In this document: positions 51,402-60,639 of the stretch, piece by piece | Numbering within the stretch: position 1 is the stretch's first letter | How the letters are laid out: every line of letters begins with the position of its first letter | Assembly: GCF_008642315.1 (NCBI RefSeq) | Contig: NZ_CP029192.1 | Span: 4,092,001 to 4,156,000 of the forward strand | Reading direction: 5' to 3' | Origin: Streptomyces venezuelae | GTDB taxonomy: Bacteria; Actinomycetota; Actinomycetes; Streptomycetales; Streptomycetaceae | Length of the DNA stretch: 64,000 nt | Position numbers and translations under genes: made by a program | The notes under the pieces: generated by a model | Database searches by the model: none | Seen by the model: the letters and a program-made list of their open reading frames with translations, nothing else | Told to the model about the DNA's origin: nothing

Positions 51402-54227
51402 TCACTCCTCCGAAGCGGCAGCCTTCGAAGCGGCCGTCTTCTTGGCGGCAGTCTTCTTTGCCGTGGTCTTCGCGGCCGTGGTCTTCTTGGCCGCCGTTTT
51501 CTTGGCAGCGGTCTTCTTGGCGGGCGCCTTCTTGGCAGGTGCCTTCTTGGCCGCCTTCTTCGCGGTCTTCTTGGCGGGGCCCTTAGCCCGCTTCTCCGCG
51601 AGGAGCTCGTAGCCCCGCTCGGGGGTGATGTCCTCGACGGAGTCGGCCGCCCGCAGCGTCGCGTTCGTCTCGCCGTCCGTGACGTACGCCCCGAAGCGGC
51701 CGTCCTTGACGACGACCGGCTTTCCGCTGACCGGGTCCTCGCCGAGCTCCTTGAGCGGCGGCTTCGCGGCGGCGCGGCCACGCTGCTTCGGCTTGGAGTA
51801 GATCTCCAGGGCCTCTTCCAGCGTGATGGTGAAGAGCTGCTCCTCGGTGTCGATGGAGCGCGAGTCGGTGCCCTTCTTCAGGTACGGCCCGTACCGCCCG
51901 TTCTGCGCGGTGATCTCGACGCCTTCCGCGTCGGCACCCACCACGCGCGGGAGGGACATCAGCTTGAGGGCGTCCTCCAGAGTGACCGTGTCGAGCGACA
52001 TGGTCTTGAAGAGGGAGGCCGTGCGCGGCTTGACCGCGTTCTTGCCGGTCTTCGGGGTGCCCTCGGGGAGCACCTCGGTGACGTACGGGCCGTAGCGCCC
52101 GTCCTTGGCGATGATCTGACGGCCGGTCTCCGGGTCGGCGCCGAGCTCGAAGTCGCCGCTCGGCTTGGCGAGCAGCTCCTCCGCGTACTCGACGGTCAGC
52201 TCGTCGGGCGCCAGGTCGTCGGGGACGTCCGCGCGCTGGTGGTTCTCGGAGTCGCGCTCGCCGCGCTCGATGTAGGGGCCGTAGCGCCCGACGCGCAGCA
52301 CGATGTCGTTGCCGACGGGGAAGGAGGACACCTCGCGGGCGTCGATCGCGCCGAGGTCGGTGACGAGCTCCTTGAGGCCGCCGAGGTGGTCGCCGTCGCC
52401 GTTGCCCGCCTCCGCTGCGCCGCCGGATCCCTCGCCCTCGCCGAAGTAGAAGCGCCGCAGCCACGGCACGGCCTGCGCCTCGCCCCGCGCGATGCGGTCG
52501 AGGTCGTCCTCCATCTTGGCGGTGAAGTCGTAGTCGACGAGGCGGCCGAAGTGCTTCTCGAGCAGGTTGACCACGGCGAACGACAGGAAGGAGGGCACGA
52601 GGGCCGTCCCCTTCTTGAAGACGTATCCGCGGTCGAGGATCGTGCCGAGGATCGACGCGTACGTCGACGGGCGGCCGATCTCGCGCTCTTCGAGCTCCTT
52701 GACCAGCGAGGCCTCGGTGTAGCGGGCCGGGGGCTTGGTGGCGTGGCCGTCGACCGAGATCTCGTCGGCGGAGAGCGCGTCGCCCTCGTTGACCTGCGGG
52801 AGCCTGCGCTCGCGGTCGTCCAGCTCGGCGTTCGGGTCGTCGGCGCCCTCGACGTACGCCTTGAGGAAGCCGTGGAAGGTGATGGTCTTGCCGGACGCGC
52901 TGAACTCGGCGTCGCGGCCGTCGGAGGCGCGGCCGCCGATCTTGACCGTGACGGAGTTGCCCGTCGCGTCCTTCATCTGGGAGGCGACGGTCCGCTTCCA
53001 GATGAGCTCGTAGAGCCGGAACTGGTCGCCCGTCAGACCCGTCTCGGCGGGCGTGCGGAAACGATCACCCGAAGGTCGGATCGCCTCGTGCGCCTCCTGG
53101 GCGTTCTTGACCTTCCCGGCGTACGTGCGGGGCTTGTCCGGCAGGTAGTCGCTGCCGTAGAGCTGCGTGACCTGCGAGCGCGCGGCGGCGACCGCCGTGT
53201 CCGACAGGGTCGTGGAGTCCGTACGCATGTACGTGATGAAGCCGTTCTCGTACAGCTTCTGGGCCACCTGCATGGTGGCCTTCGCGCCGAAGCCCAGCTT
53301 GCGCGAGGCCTCCTGCTGCATCGTCGTCGTACGGAACGGGGCGTACGGCGAGCGGCGGTACGGCTTGGACTCGACCGACCGCACGGAGAAAGCGGTGTCC
53401 TGGAGGGCGGCGGCCAGCGCGCGGGCGTTCGCCTCGTCCAGGTGCAGGGTGTCGGACTTGAGCTGCCCGACGGAGTTGAAGTCGCGGCCCTGCGCGATGC
53501 GCTTGCCGTCGACCGTGGTGAGGCGGGCGACGAGCTGCGACGGGTCGGAGGCGTCACCGGCGCGGCCGGTGCCGAAGGTGCCGGTCAGGTCCCAGTACTC
53601 GGCGGAGCGGAAGGCGATGCGCTCGCGTTCGCGCTCGACGACGAGACGGGTGGCCACGGACTGCACGCGTCCTGCCGACAGACGCGGCATGACCTTCTTC
53701 CACAGGACCGGCGACACCTCGTAGCCGTAGAGGCGGTCGAGGATGCGGCGGGTCTCCTGGGCGTCGACCATGCGCTTGTTGAGCTCGCGCGGGTTGGCGA
53801 CGGCGCTGCGGATCGCGTCCTTGGTGATCTCGTGGAACACCATGCGGTGGACGGGGACCTTGGGCTTCAGGACCTCGAGGAGGTGCCACGCGATGGCTTC
53901 GCCCTCGCGGTCCTCATCGGTGGCGAGGAAGAGTTCGTCGGACTCCTTGAGGAGGTCCTTGAGCTTCTTGACCTGCGCCTTCTTGTCGGAGTTGACGACA
54001 TAGATGGGCTGGAAGTCGTGTTCGACGTCCACGCCGAGGCGGCGCACCTCACCGGTGTACTTCTCGGGCACCTCCGCGGCGCCGTTGGGGAGGTCGCGGA
54101 TGTGCCCGACGCTGGCCTCGACTACGTAGCCGGGGCCGAGGTAGCTCTTGATCGTCTTCGCCTTGGCAGGCGACTCGACGATGACGAGTCGGCGGCCGCC
54201 CTGTGCGGTCTCGCTGGTCGGGGACAA
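51402..54227 (-). CDS. topA: DNA topoisomerase I
   Basis: A 941-residue type IA topoisomerase relaxing negative supercoils. The Toprim domain has VIVESPAKAKTIKSYLG and TDEDREGE at 103-110; the active-site Tyr333 lies in GFITYMRTDST. No zinc ribbon is seen; instead four GRYGPY or GRFGAY repeats of the topo_C type fill residues 600-870, followed by a Lys/Ala tail (PAKKTAAKKTAAKKT) of about 70 residues, known in actinobacteria to help processivity. The start is TTG, with GGAGAG-like bases upstream. The promoter region holds a repeat array (see 54259-54353). Confidence 0.97.
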   Translation of the reverse strand: MSPTSETAQGGRRLVIVESPAKAKTIKSYLGPGYVVEASVGHIRDLPNGAAEVPEKYTGEVRRLGVDVEHDFQPIYVVNSDKKAQVKKLKDLLKESDELFLATDEDREGEAIAWHLLEVLKPKVPVHRMVFHEITKDAIRSAVANPRELNKRMVDAQETRRILDRLYGYEVSPVLWKKVMPRLSAGRVQSVATRLVVERERERIAFRSAEYWDLTGTFGTGRAGDASDPSQLVARLTTVDGKRIAQGRDFNSVGQLKSDTLHLDEANARALAAALQDTAFSVRSVESKPYRRSPYAPFRTTTMQQEASRKLGFGAKATMQVAQKLYENGFITYMRTDSTTLSDTAVAAARSQVTQLYGSDYLPDKPRTYAGKVKNAQEAHEAIRPSGDRFRTPAETGLTGDQFRLYELIWKRTVASQMKDATGNSVTVKIGGRASDGRDAEFSASGKTITFHGFLKAYVEGADDPNAELDDRERRLPQVNEGDALSADEISVDGHATKPPARYTEASLVKELEEREIGRPSTYASILGTILDRGYVFKKGTALVPSFLSFAVVNLLEKHFGRLVDYDFTAKMEDDLDRIARGEAQAVPWLRRFYFGEGEGSGGAAEAGNGDGDHLGGLKELVTDLGAIDAREVSSFPVGNDIVLRVGRYGPYIERGERDSENHQRADVPDDLAPDELTVEYAEELLAKPSGDFELGADPETGRQIIAKDGRYGPYVTEVLPEGTPKTGKNAVKPRTASLFKTMSLDTVTLEDALKLMSLPRVVGADAEGVEITAQNGRYGPYLKKGTDSRSIDTEEQLFTITLEEALEIYSKPKQRGRAAAKPPLKELGEDPVSGKPVVVKDGRFGAYVTDGETNATLRAADSVEDITPERGYELLAEKRAKGPAKKTAKKAAKKAPAKKAPAKKTAAKKTAAKKTTAAKTTAKKTAAKKTAASKAAASEE

Positions 54228-54258
54228 CTTCGCTCTTCTCTCCGGTCGACGCTCGGTG

Positions 54259-54353
54259 GCAGTGCGCGGCAGCAGTGCTCGGTCGCACTGCCGCGTCGCA
54301 CCGCTCAGTCACATTGCGCGGTGGCAATGCTCGTGGCAGTGCGGTGACAGTGC
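54259..54353. promoter_or_regulatory. array of 12-13-bp-spaced GCAGTGC-type motifs upstream of topA
   Basis: Six- to seven-base motifs GCAGTGC, GCACTGC, CATTGC, GCAATG or CAGTGC occur at 54259, 54272, 54285, 54312, 54324, 54336 and 54348. Two are perfect dyads: GCAGTGC-N6-GCACTGC at 54272-54291 and CATTGC-N6-GCAATG at 54312-54329. Upstream is a TTGACA-like hexamer on the minus strand (plus 54410-54415) without a clear -10. The array lies 32-126 bp before the TTG of topA; the rest of the 374-bp gap to 54601 shows nothing else. Confidence 0.7.
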
Positions 54354-54601
54354 CCGCATGGCTTGCGTTGCGCTGTCGCTGCGGAGTGTGACGGTACATC
54401 CCGCCCCCGTGTCAAACGGGAAAAGCCCGCAACGGCCACTCGAACGGTAACCCGACTACCGCCATTCCTGCCGCCCGGAGTGGCGACCCGCTGTTCCAGC
54501 GCCTCGGACGGCCGGAGTCCGCGCGAGGCCTGTGTGATCACTGGGAAGCGTGCTGCACCGGAGTGGTGTCGCGGCCGTTCTCCTGCCGCTTTGCCTCCGC
54601 T

Positions 54602-54799
54602 TCACAGCCTCGTGAAGCACCACACTCCGAGGAGCAGGGCGGCCGCTCCCGCGAGCGTCGCGAGCGTCACCGATGCGACGGGGTTCACACCCTGGGCGAC
54701 GGGGGCCCGGTGCGCGGCACGCACACCCGTCCACATCAGCAGTCCGGCGCCGAACAGTGCGAACACCGTTCCGGCGAAGATCGCTGGCCCGCTCTCCAT
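54602..54799 (-). CDS. small membrane protein
   Basis: A 65-residue protein with two hydrophobic segments: AIFAGTVFALFGAGLLMWTGV and VTLATLAGAAALLLGVWCF. GAGG seven bases before the ATG supports translation. No family is recognised. It lies alone between topA and a methyltransferase gene, on the same strand as both. It might be a small regulator or transport partner, but nothing shows this. Confidence 0.7.
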   Translation of the reverse strand: MESGPAIFAGTVFALFGAGLLMWTGVRAAHRAPVAQGVNPVASVTLATLAGAAALLLGVWCFTRL

Positions 54800-54940
54800 G
54801 GTCCTGCCTCCCCGTGCCGAGTTCCCCTGCGGGGAGGCTGACACGCACGGGAATCGGGAGGACGAAATCGGGGTGAACGGCGAGCGGGGATGTTGGCCTG
54901 ATCAGCCCATGCCCCGCCCCCGGCCGGCCCCCGTCGGCCC

Positions 54941-56455
54941 CTACTCCGACGCGGGCAGCAGGAAGCCCTGCTGCACGAGCAGCCTGATCTGCGCGGGCGT
55001 ACGGTCCCGCAGCAACACCGGGTCCTCGCCGACCAGTTGCGCGATGGCGTCCAGAATCCGCCCGGCGCTCAGCGAGCCGTCGCAGACGCCCGCGAACCCG
55101 GCTCCCACCGTGTCGACCTTGGTGGCCCTGCGCATGCCGCGGTTCTGGCGCAGCACGACGTGCTCCGGGTCCTCGGCGCCCGGCAGTCCGACCTGCTCCT
55201 GCACGACCTCGTCGGCCAGCTTGAAGTGCGCGGTGAGCAACGCGGCGTCGTCGTGGGCGCGCAGGTAGTCCTGCCGTTCGAAGAACTCGCGCACCGTCTC
55301 GCCGAGCGGCTGCTCGACGGGGTGCGGCCACTCCTCGACGGTGACGGACGGCTCGGCGACGGCCGTCTTCCTGAGCGTGATCCAGCCGAACCCGACGGCG
55401 CGCGTGCCCCGCGCCTCGAACTCGTCCAGCCACGCGTCGTACCGCGCGGCGTACTCCGCGGAGTCCGTGCGATGGTCCCCCGCGTCGCGCAGCCACAGCT
55501 CGGCGTACTGCGTGATGTCCTGCACCTCGCGCTGCACGATCCAGGCGTCGCAGTCGCGCGGCACCCAGGACCGCAGCCGGTCCTGCCACTCCTCGCCCTC
55601 CACGTGCTGCCAGTTGGCCAGGAAGTGCGCGTACCCCCCTTCGTTCAAATGCTCCCCCGCCTCCTGAACGAGCGAGCGGCACAGATCGTCCCCGCCCATG
55701 CCGCCGTCCCGGTACGTGAGCCGTGCACCCGGCGAGATGACGAAGGGCGGGTTGGAGACGATCAGGTCGTACGTCTCGTCCGCCACCGGCTCGAAGAGGG
55801 AGCCCTCCCGCAGGTCCGCCTCCGGGGCGCCGGACAGCGCCAGGGTGAGCCGCGTGAAGCGCAGCGCCCGCGGGTTGAGGTCGGTCGCGGTCACGCGCGT
55901 GGCGTGCTGGGCGGCGTGCAGGGCCTGGATGCCGGAGCCGGTGCCGAGGTCGAGGGCGCTCGCGACGGGCAGGCGCACCGTGACGCCGGCCAGCGTGGTG
56001 GAGGCGCCGCCCACGCCGAGGACGACGCCCTCCTCGTGCTTGCCGATGCCGCCGGCACCGCCGACCGCGCACCCGAGGTCGGAGACGATGAACCAGTCCT
56101 CGCCGCTCGGCCCGCCGTACGGCCGCACGTCCACCGTCGCCCACAGCTCGCCGTCCCGCTCTGCCAGCCAGTCGCTCTCCAGGAGTACGTCGACGGGGAG
56201 AACGTCGGCCACGCGCGCGTGGGGCACCGATTCCTGGAGCAGGAAGAGCCGTACGAGCGCCGGGAGCGCCCCGTCCCCGCGCGTGGCCCGCAGCGCGGGC
56301 ACGGTCTCGCTGCGGGCCAGCGCGGTGTAGGCCGGGGCCCCGAGCAGGTCGAGCAGCCCGTCGGCGGTGAAGTCGGCGGCGAGCAGCGCGTCGCGCAGGG
56401 CGGCGGCGACATCGGCGCGTTCGGACGAGGGCAGGGGAAGGGAGGCGTTACTCAC
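54941..56455 (-). CDS. class I SAM-dependent methyltransferase with NPPF motif
   Basis: A 504-residue methyltransferase. An N-terminal helical domain (about residues 1-150) precedes the Rossmann core: ASALDLGTGSGIQALHAAQHA binds SAM, TATDLNPRALRFTRLTLALSG is motif II, and SNPPFVISPG is the NPPF signature of enzymes modifying amino groups of nucleobases or glutamine. The C-terminal 180 residues are family-specific. This type is encoded beside topA in many actinobacteria as I recall, and could act on RNA or DNA. The start GTG has GGAGGG almost touching it, so the exact start is uncertain. Confidence 0.88.
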   Translation of the reverse strand: MSNASLPLPSSERADVAAALRDALLAADFTADGLLDLLGAPAYTALARSETVPALRATRGDGALPALVRLFLLQESVPHARVADVLPVDVLLESDWLAERDGELWATVDVRPYGGPSGEDWFIVSDLGCAVGGAGGIGKHEEGVVLGVGGASTTLAGVTVRLPVASALDLGTGSGIQALHAAQHATRVTATDLNPRALRFTRLTLALSGAPEADLREGSLFEPVADETYDLIVSNPPFVISPGARLTYRDGGMGGDDLCRSLVQEAGEHLNEGGYAHFLANWQHVEGEEWQDRLRSWVPRDCDAWIVQREVQDITQYAELWLRDAGDHRTDSAEYAARYDAWLDEFEARGTRAVGFGWITLRKTAVAEPSVTVEEWPHPVEQPLGETVREFFERQDYLRAHDDAALLTAHFKLADEVVQEQVGLPGAEDPEHVVLRQNRGMRRATKVDTVGAGFAGVCDGSLSAGRILDAIAQLVGEDPVLLRDRTPAQIRLLVQQGFLLPASE

Positions 56456-56481
56456 CCCTCCATTGTGGCCCGCCGGGCGCG

Positions 56482-56520
56482 CCGATGCCCTCGGCACCGC
56501 CCGGGCGCCGAGGGCATCGG
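56482..56520 (-). terminator. hairpin terminator after the small lipoprotein gene
   Basis: A perfect 14-base stem starting CCGATGCCCTCGGC with an 11-base GC loop. It lies 36 bp beyond the lipoprotein stop and just before the methyltransferase gene start. Confidence 0.85.
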
Positions 56521-56556
56521 AAATCGGGGAGCGTACGGAACGTACGGCCGGAAGGG

Positions 56557-57123
56557 TCAGCTCTTGCCGGAGGGCGTGGCGGACGCGCTCTTGCAGCTGT
56601 CCTGCTTGCCCATCGCCTTGCCGACCTCGCCCTCCTGCAGCTTCTCCAGGGCCTCGTTGCCGCTCTTGCTGAGCTTGTCCAGCTCGCCCGCGACGTCCTT
56701 GAGGCCGTCGGCGAAGTCCGCCTGGTTCTTGGTGTCCAAGCCGTCGACCTGCTTCTTCAGGTCGCCGTACGACTTGGAGATGGCGTTGAGCTCCTTGACG
56801 GCGTCGTCCGTCTTCTTCTTGCCGTCGTCGACCGGGGGCGCGCCCGCCTTCTTCACTGCGTCGCCCATCGACTTGTAGGCGTCGGACATGTCCTTGAACG
56901 CCTTGGAGTCGGTCTTCTGGACGTCGCCCGGCGAGCTGTTGTCAGAGGTCTCCTTCTGGATCGCGGCGTTGGCGTCCGCGATCTTCTTCGACTGCGGCTG
57001 CACCGAGTCACAGACCTTCTTGGCCCAGTCGTCCAGCTTCTTGTTGCCGTCGTCGCTGCACCCTGACAAAGCGAGTACCAGTACCGCACCGCCGGACAGT
57101 GCGGCTGCAAGCTTCTTGTTCAC
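56557..57123 (-). CDS. secreted lipoprotein, helical, Lys/Asp-rich
   Basis: A 188-residue protein with signal VNKKLAAALSGGAVLVLALSGC; the lipobox LSGC puts the lipid-modified Cys at residue 22. The mature part is Lys/Asp/Ser-rich and likely helical (DAYKSMGDAVKKAG, DLKKQVDGLDTKNQADFADGLKDVAGELDKL). Two further cysteines, one near the start and one near the end (KVCDSV, KQDSCKS), could form a disulfide. The GTG at 57123 has GGAAGGG nine bases upstream. The function is unknown. It sits between hppA and the methyltransferase gene and ends in a strong hairpin. Confidence 0.88.
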   Translation of the reverse strand: MNKKLAAALSGGAVLVLALSGCSDDGNKKLDDWAKKVCDSVQPQSKKIADANAAIQKETSDNSSPGDVQKTDSKAFKDMSDAYKSMGDAVKKAGAPPVDDGKKKTDDAVKELNAISKSYGDLKKQVDGLDTKNQADFADGLKDVAGELDKLSKSGNEALEKLQEGEVGKAMGKQDSCKSASATPSGKS

Positions 57124-57287
57124 CGGATTGGTCCCTTCCATGGCTCTCGGCCCCGGAACTTACACGCCAACTGGGCGGCATCCGCATGCCGGGGGCTCGG
57201 TACCTCCCCTATTGCAGCCATTTGCACCAAGCGGCGTACGGGAACGGGGCGCGAGAGAAGGCTCACGGATCCTGCCGTGGACGCACT

Positions 57288-57325
57288 GCGGGCGGACGGC
57301 GCATCAAAAAGCGCCGTCCGCCCGC
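57288..57325 (-). terminator. strong hairpin terminator after hppA
   Basis: A perfect 15-base stem starting GCGGGCGGACGGCGC with loop ATCAAAAA, 54 bp beyond the hppA stop. On the transcribed strand the loop reads TTTTTGAT. Confidence 0.92.
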
Positions 57326-57379
57326 GTGTTGGGCAGAGCCCGACTCAACGTCACCGAGTCGGGTTACGGGACCGCGTCC

Positions 57380-59782
57380 CTACGAGACCACCGCCGGGTC
57401 GGCCGGCTTGGCCACCCGCTCGGAGTTGCCCTCGTCCCCGACGGCGATGCCGCGCCGCTTGGAGACGTAGACCGCGCCGATGATGACCGCGATGGAGAGC
57501 GCCGCGATCAGCACCCGCATTCCGACGCTCGCGTCGTCCCCGTAGCTGAACTTGACGACCGCGGGCGCGATGAGCAGCGCCACCAGGTTCATCACCTTCA
57601 GCAGGGGGTTGATCGCGGGACCCGCGGTGTCCTTGAACGGGTCGCCGACCGTGTCGCCGATGACGGTCGCGGCATGCGCCTCGCTGCCCTTGCCGCCGTG
57701 GTGCCCGTCCTCGACGAGCTTCTTGGCGTTGTCCCAGGCGCCCCCGGAGTTGGCGAGGAAGACCGCCATGAGCGTGCCCGTGCCGATCGCGCCGGCGAGG
57801 AACGAGCCGAGCGCGCCGACGCCGAGCGAGAAGCCGACCGCGATCGGCGTGAGCACGGCGAGCAGACCCGGTGTGGCCAGCTCGCGCAACGCGTCCTTGG
57901 TGCAGATGTCGACGACGCGCCCGTACTCGGGCTGCTCGGTGTAGTCCATGATCCCGGGCTTCTCACGGAACTGCCGCCGCACCTCGTAGACCACGGCGCC
58001 CGCCGACCGCGACACCGCGTTGATCGCGAGCCCCGAGAAGAGGAAGACGACCGCGGCGCCGAGGATCAGGCCCACCAGGTTGTTGGGCTGTGAGATGTCC
58101 ATCACGAGGTTCATCGGAGCGCCGTCGCCGAGTTTCTCGCCGACGTCCTTGGCCGCCTCCGCGATGGCGTCGCGGTACGAGCCGAAGAGCGCCGACGCCG
58201 CGAGGACCGCGGTCGCGATGGCGATGCCCTTGGTGATGGCCTTGGTGGTGTTGCCGACGGCGTCCAGGTCGGTGAGGACCTGCGCGCCCGCGCCCTCGAC
58301 GTCGCCGGACATCTCGGCGATGCCCTGCGCGTTGTCGGAGACGGGCCCGAACGTGTCCATGGCGACGATGACGCCGACCGTGGTCAGCAGTCCCGTACCG
58401 GCGAGCGCGACCGCGAAGAGGGCGAGCATGATCGACGTACCGCCGAGCAGGAACGCCCCGTACACGCCGAGCCCGATCAGCAGCGCGGTGTAGACGGCCG
58501 ATTCCAGGCCGATCGAGATACCGGCGAGAATGACGGTGGCCGGGCCGGTGAGCGAGGTCTTCCCGATGTCCTTCACGGGACGCCGGGTGGTCTCGGTGAA
58601 GTAGCCGGTGAGCTGCTGGATCAGCGCGGCCATCACGATGCCGATGGCGACGGCGACGAGCGCGAGGACCCGCGGATCGCCGCCGTGGCCCTTGATCGCG
58701 GCGTCCGTGACGCCGTCCAGGTCCGCGTACGTGGACGGCAGGTAGATGAAGACCGCCGCGGCCACGAGTACGAGCGAGATGACCGCGGAGATGAAGAAGC
58801 CGCGGTTGATGGCGCTCATCCCGCTGCGGTCGGAGCGCCGGGGCGCCACCGCGAAGATGCCGATCATCGCCGTCACGACGCCGATGGCCGGGACGAGCAG
58901 GGGGAAGGCGAGCCCGGAGTCGCCGAACGCCACCTTGCCGAGGATCAGCGCCGCGACGAGCGTCACGGCGTACGACTCGAAGAGGTCGGCGGCCATACCG
59001 GCGCAGTCGCCGACGTTGTCGCCCACGTTGTCGGCGATGGTCGCGGCATTGCGCGGATCGTCCTCCGGAATGCCCTGCTCGACCTTGCCGACCAGGTCGG
59101 CGCCGACGTCGGCGGCCTTGGTGAAGATGCCGCCGCCGACACGCATGAACATCGCGATCAACGCGGCACCGAGGCCGAAACCTTCGAGCACCTTCGGCGC
59201 GTCGGCCGCGTAGACGAGCACCACACAGGAGGCGCCCAGAAGACCGAGCCCCACCGTGAACATGCCGACTACGCCGCCCGTGCGGAAAGCGATCTTCATG
59301 GCCTTGTGCGAGACAGCGGTGAGATCCTTTTCGGGTTCACCCTCTGCCGGAGTGGCCTCTCGGGCGGCGGCCGCCACGCGCACATTGCTGCGTACGGCGA
59401 GCCACATACCGATATAACCGGTGGTCGCCGAGAACGCCGCTCCGACCAAGAAGAAGATCGATCGTCCGGCGCGCTGATTCCAGTCGTCCGCGGGCAGCAG
59501 CATGAGCAGGAAGAACACCACGACGGCGAATACGCCGAGAGTGCGCAGCTGTCGACCCAGATAGGCATTCGCGCCTTCCTGGACCGCCGCCGCGATCTTC
59601 TTCATGCTGTCGGTGCCCTCGCCCGCCGCGAGTACTTGTCGTACGAGCACACCCGCGACGACGAGCGCCGCCAGCGCGACGGCGGCGATCACCATCACGA
59701 TGAGACGGTTGTCGTCTGTCAGGACTGCGGCTGCGAAGGTTGTGGGATGGTCAAACTGATGAGGGGTAGAAAGCCCCGCCAT
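57380..59782 (-). CDS. hppA: K+-insensitive pyrophosphate-energised proton pump
   Basis: An 800-residue membrane H+-pyrophosphatase with about 16 hydrophobic helices. DVGADLVGKVEQGIPEDDPRN is the substrate loop signature, IADNVGDNVGDCAGMAADLFESY the second, and GNTTKAITKGIAIATA carries the Lys that marks the K+-independent class. The late EDGHHGGKGSEAHAATVIGDTVGDPFKDTAGP block binds Mg-PPi. The start has AAGGAGG just upstream. It converts PPi energy into proton motive force and complements the soluble ppa. A TACAAT hexamer on the minus strand (plus 59824-59829) may be its -10. Confidence 0.97.
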   Translation of the reverse strand: MAGLSTPHQFDHPTTFAAAVLTDDNRLIVMVIAAVALAALVVAGVLVRQVLAAGEGTDSMKKIAAAVQEGANAYLGRQLRTLGVFAVVVFFLLMLLPADDWNQRAGRSIFFLVGAAFSATTGYIGMWLAVRSNVRVAAAAREATPAEGEPEKDLTAVSHKAMKIAFRTGGVVGMFTVGLGLLGASCVVLVYAADAPKVLEGFGLGAALIAMFMRVGGGIFTKAADVGADLVGKVEQGIPEDDPRNAATIADNVGDNVGDCAGMAADLFESYAVTLVAALILGKVAFGDSGLAFPLLVPAIGVVTAMIGIFAVAPRRSDRSGMSAINRGFFISAVISLVLVAAAVFIYLPSTYADLDGVTDAAIKGHGGDPRVLALVAVAIGIVMAALIQQLTGYFTETTRRPVKDIGKTSLTGPATVILAGISIGLESAVYTALLIGLGVYGAFLLGGTSIMLALFAVALAGTGLLTTVGVIVAMDTFGPVSDNAQGIAEMSGDVEGAGAQVLTDLDAVGNTTKAITKGIAIATAVLAASALFGSYRDAIAEAAKDVGEKLGDGAPMNLVMDISQPNNLVGLILGAAVVFLFSGLAINAVSRSAGAVVYEVRRQFREKPGIMDYTEQPEYGRVVDICTKDALRELATPGLLAVLTPIAVGFSLGVGALGSFLAGAIGTGTLMAVFLANSGGAWDNAKKLVEDGHHGGKGSEAHAATVIGDTVGDPFKDTAGPAINPLLKVMNLVALLIAPAVVKFSYGDDASVGMRVLIAALSIAVIIGAVYVSKRRGIAVGDEGNSERVAKPADPAVVS

Positions 59783-60080
59783 TCGTCCTCCTTGACGCTT
59801 GGGCTGAGCTCAAGATGTGGACGGATTGTAGGGAGCGGAACCTGATCAAAACAGAGCGCCACAAACGGAATTGACCTGAGATTGCTTCTGAGCAAATGAT
59901 CGCGCGTCCGGATTGGCCCCGAAAGCGGTAATGCCTCAAAACCGTTGACAGTTGACCGGCGAAAGATCGTCGATCTAGGGCCGCAAATGATCGGAAAAAC
60001 AAAAGGTCCAGTTCACCGTGGTGGTGACCAGGCCTTGAAGGCAGAGCGGGGGTGGGCCGGAACGGTACGACGGGGTGAGG
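59783..60080. promoter_or_regulatory. non-coding region upstream of hppA
   Basis: Less GC-rich than the neighbours. It contains a possible hppA -10 (TACAAT on the minus strand) and two copies of GCAAATGATC at 59892 and 59983, 91 bp apart. No small gene or RNA is evident. Confidence 0.5.
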
Positions 60081-60521
60081 TCAGGGCACGAGTGGCGCCG
60101 GCGTCGTCGGCCAGCTCATGCGGATCAGGCCACCGGCCTCGCCGGCCGTGACCTCCACGTCGTCCACGAGGCCGCTGATGACCGCGAGGCCCATCTCGTC
60201 CTCGCCCTCGGCATCCGCCTCTTCGCCGTCGTCGAGACGCCCGCCGGGCACCCGGTCACCGGGTGCCGCACGGGGAGCCTCGTCGCCGACCTCGATGGAG
60301 AACTGCTTCTCGTCCTCGATCAGCGCGACCCGCACCGGCGCCGTCACTCCGCTGCTCTGATGCAGCCCGACGGCGCGCGTGCAGGCTTCGCCGACGGCGA
60401 GCCTGACCTCGTCGAGAACGGCCTCGTCCACCCCGGCCCTGCGCGCCACCGCGGCCGCCACCAGACGGGCGGTCCTGACGTGCTCGGGCAGGGCGCTGAA
60501 GCGGAGCTCAACGGTGGCCAT
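60081..60521 (-). CDS. anti-sigma regulatory-type ATP-binding protein, partner of BldG
   Basis: A 146-residue GHKL ATPase: RLAVGEACTRAVGLHQ is the N-box, then IEVGDEAPRA, and MGLAVISGLVDDVEV is the G-box-like part. A Glu/Asp-rich insert lies between. It is encoded 118 bp after bldG on the same strand; in S. coelicolor the matching gene product is the anti-sigma factor that interacts with BldG and is cotranscribed with it. It presumably binds a sigma factor and is released when BldG is unphosphorylated. Confidence 0.93.
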   Translation of the reverse strand: MATVELRFSALPEHVRTARLVAAAVARRAGVDEAVLDEVRLAVGEACTRAVGLHQSSGVTAPVRVALIEDEKQFSIEVGDEAPRAAPGDRVPGGRLDDGEEADAEGEDEMGLAVISGLVDDVEVTAGEAGGLIRMSWPTTPAPLVP

Positions 60522-60639
60522 GCATCCCCCTCGACATACGCACGTGCTGTCAGGGGGCCGGGCCGCAGGCCCGGTCCCCTGCTGTACTGCCTTCCCGGGC
60601 CCAGGGGCCCGGGAGGTCCGGCGCTCGGTCGAAGGCCAC

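Noticed and set aside
49509..54347. A 1612-codon open frame on the plus strand opposite tmk and topA
   Set aside because: It is antisense to two clear genes, with His/Arg/Gly/Val-biased composition and no family motifs; such frames arise from high third-position GC.
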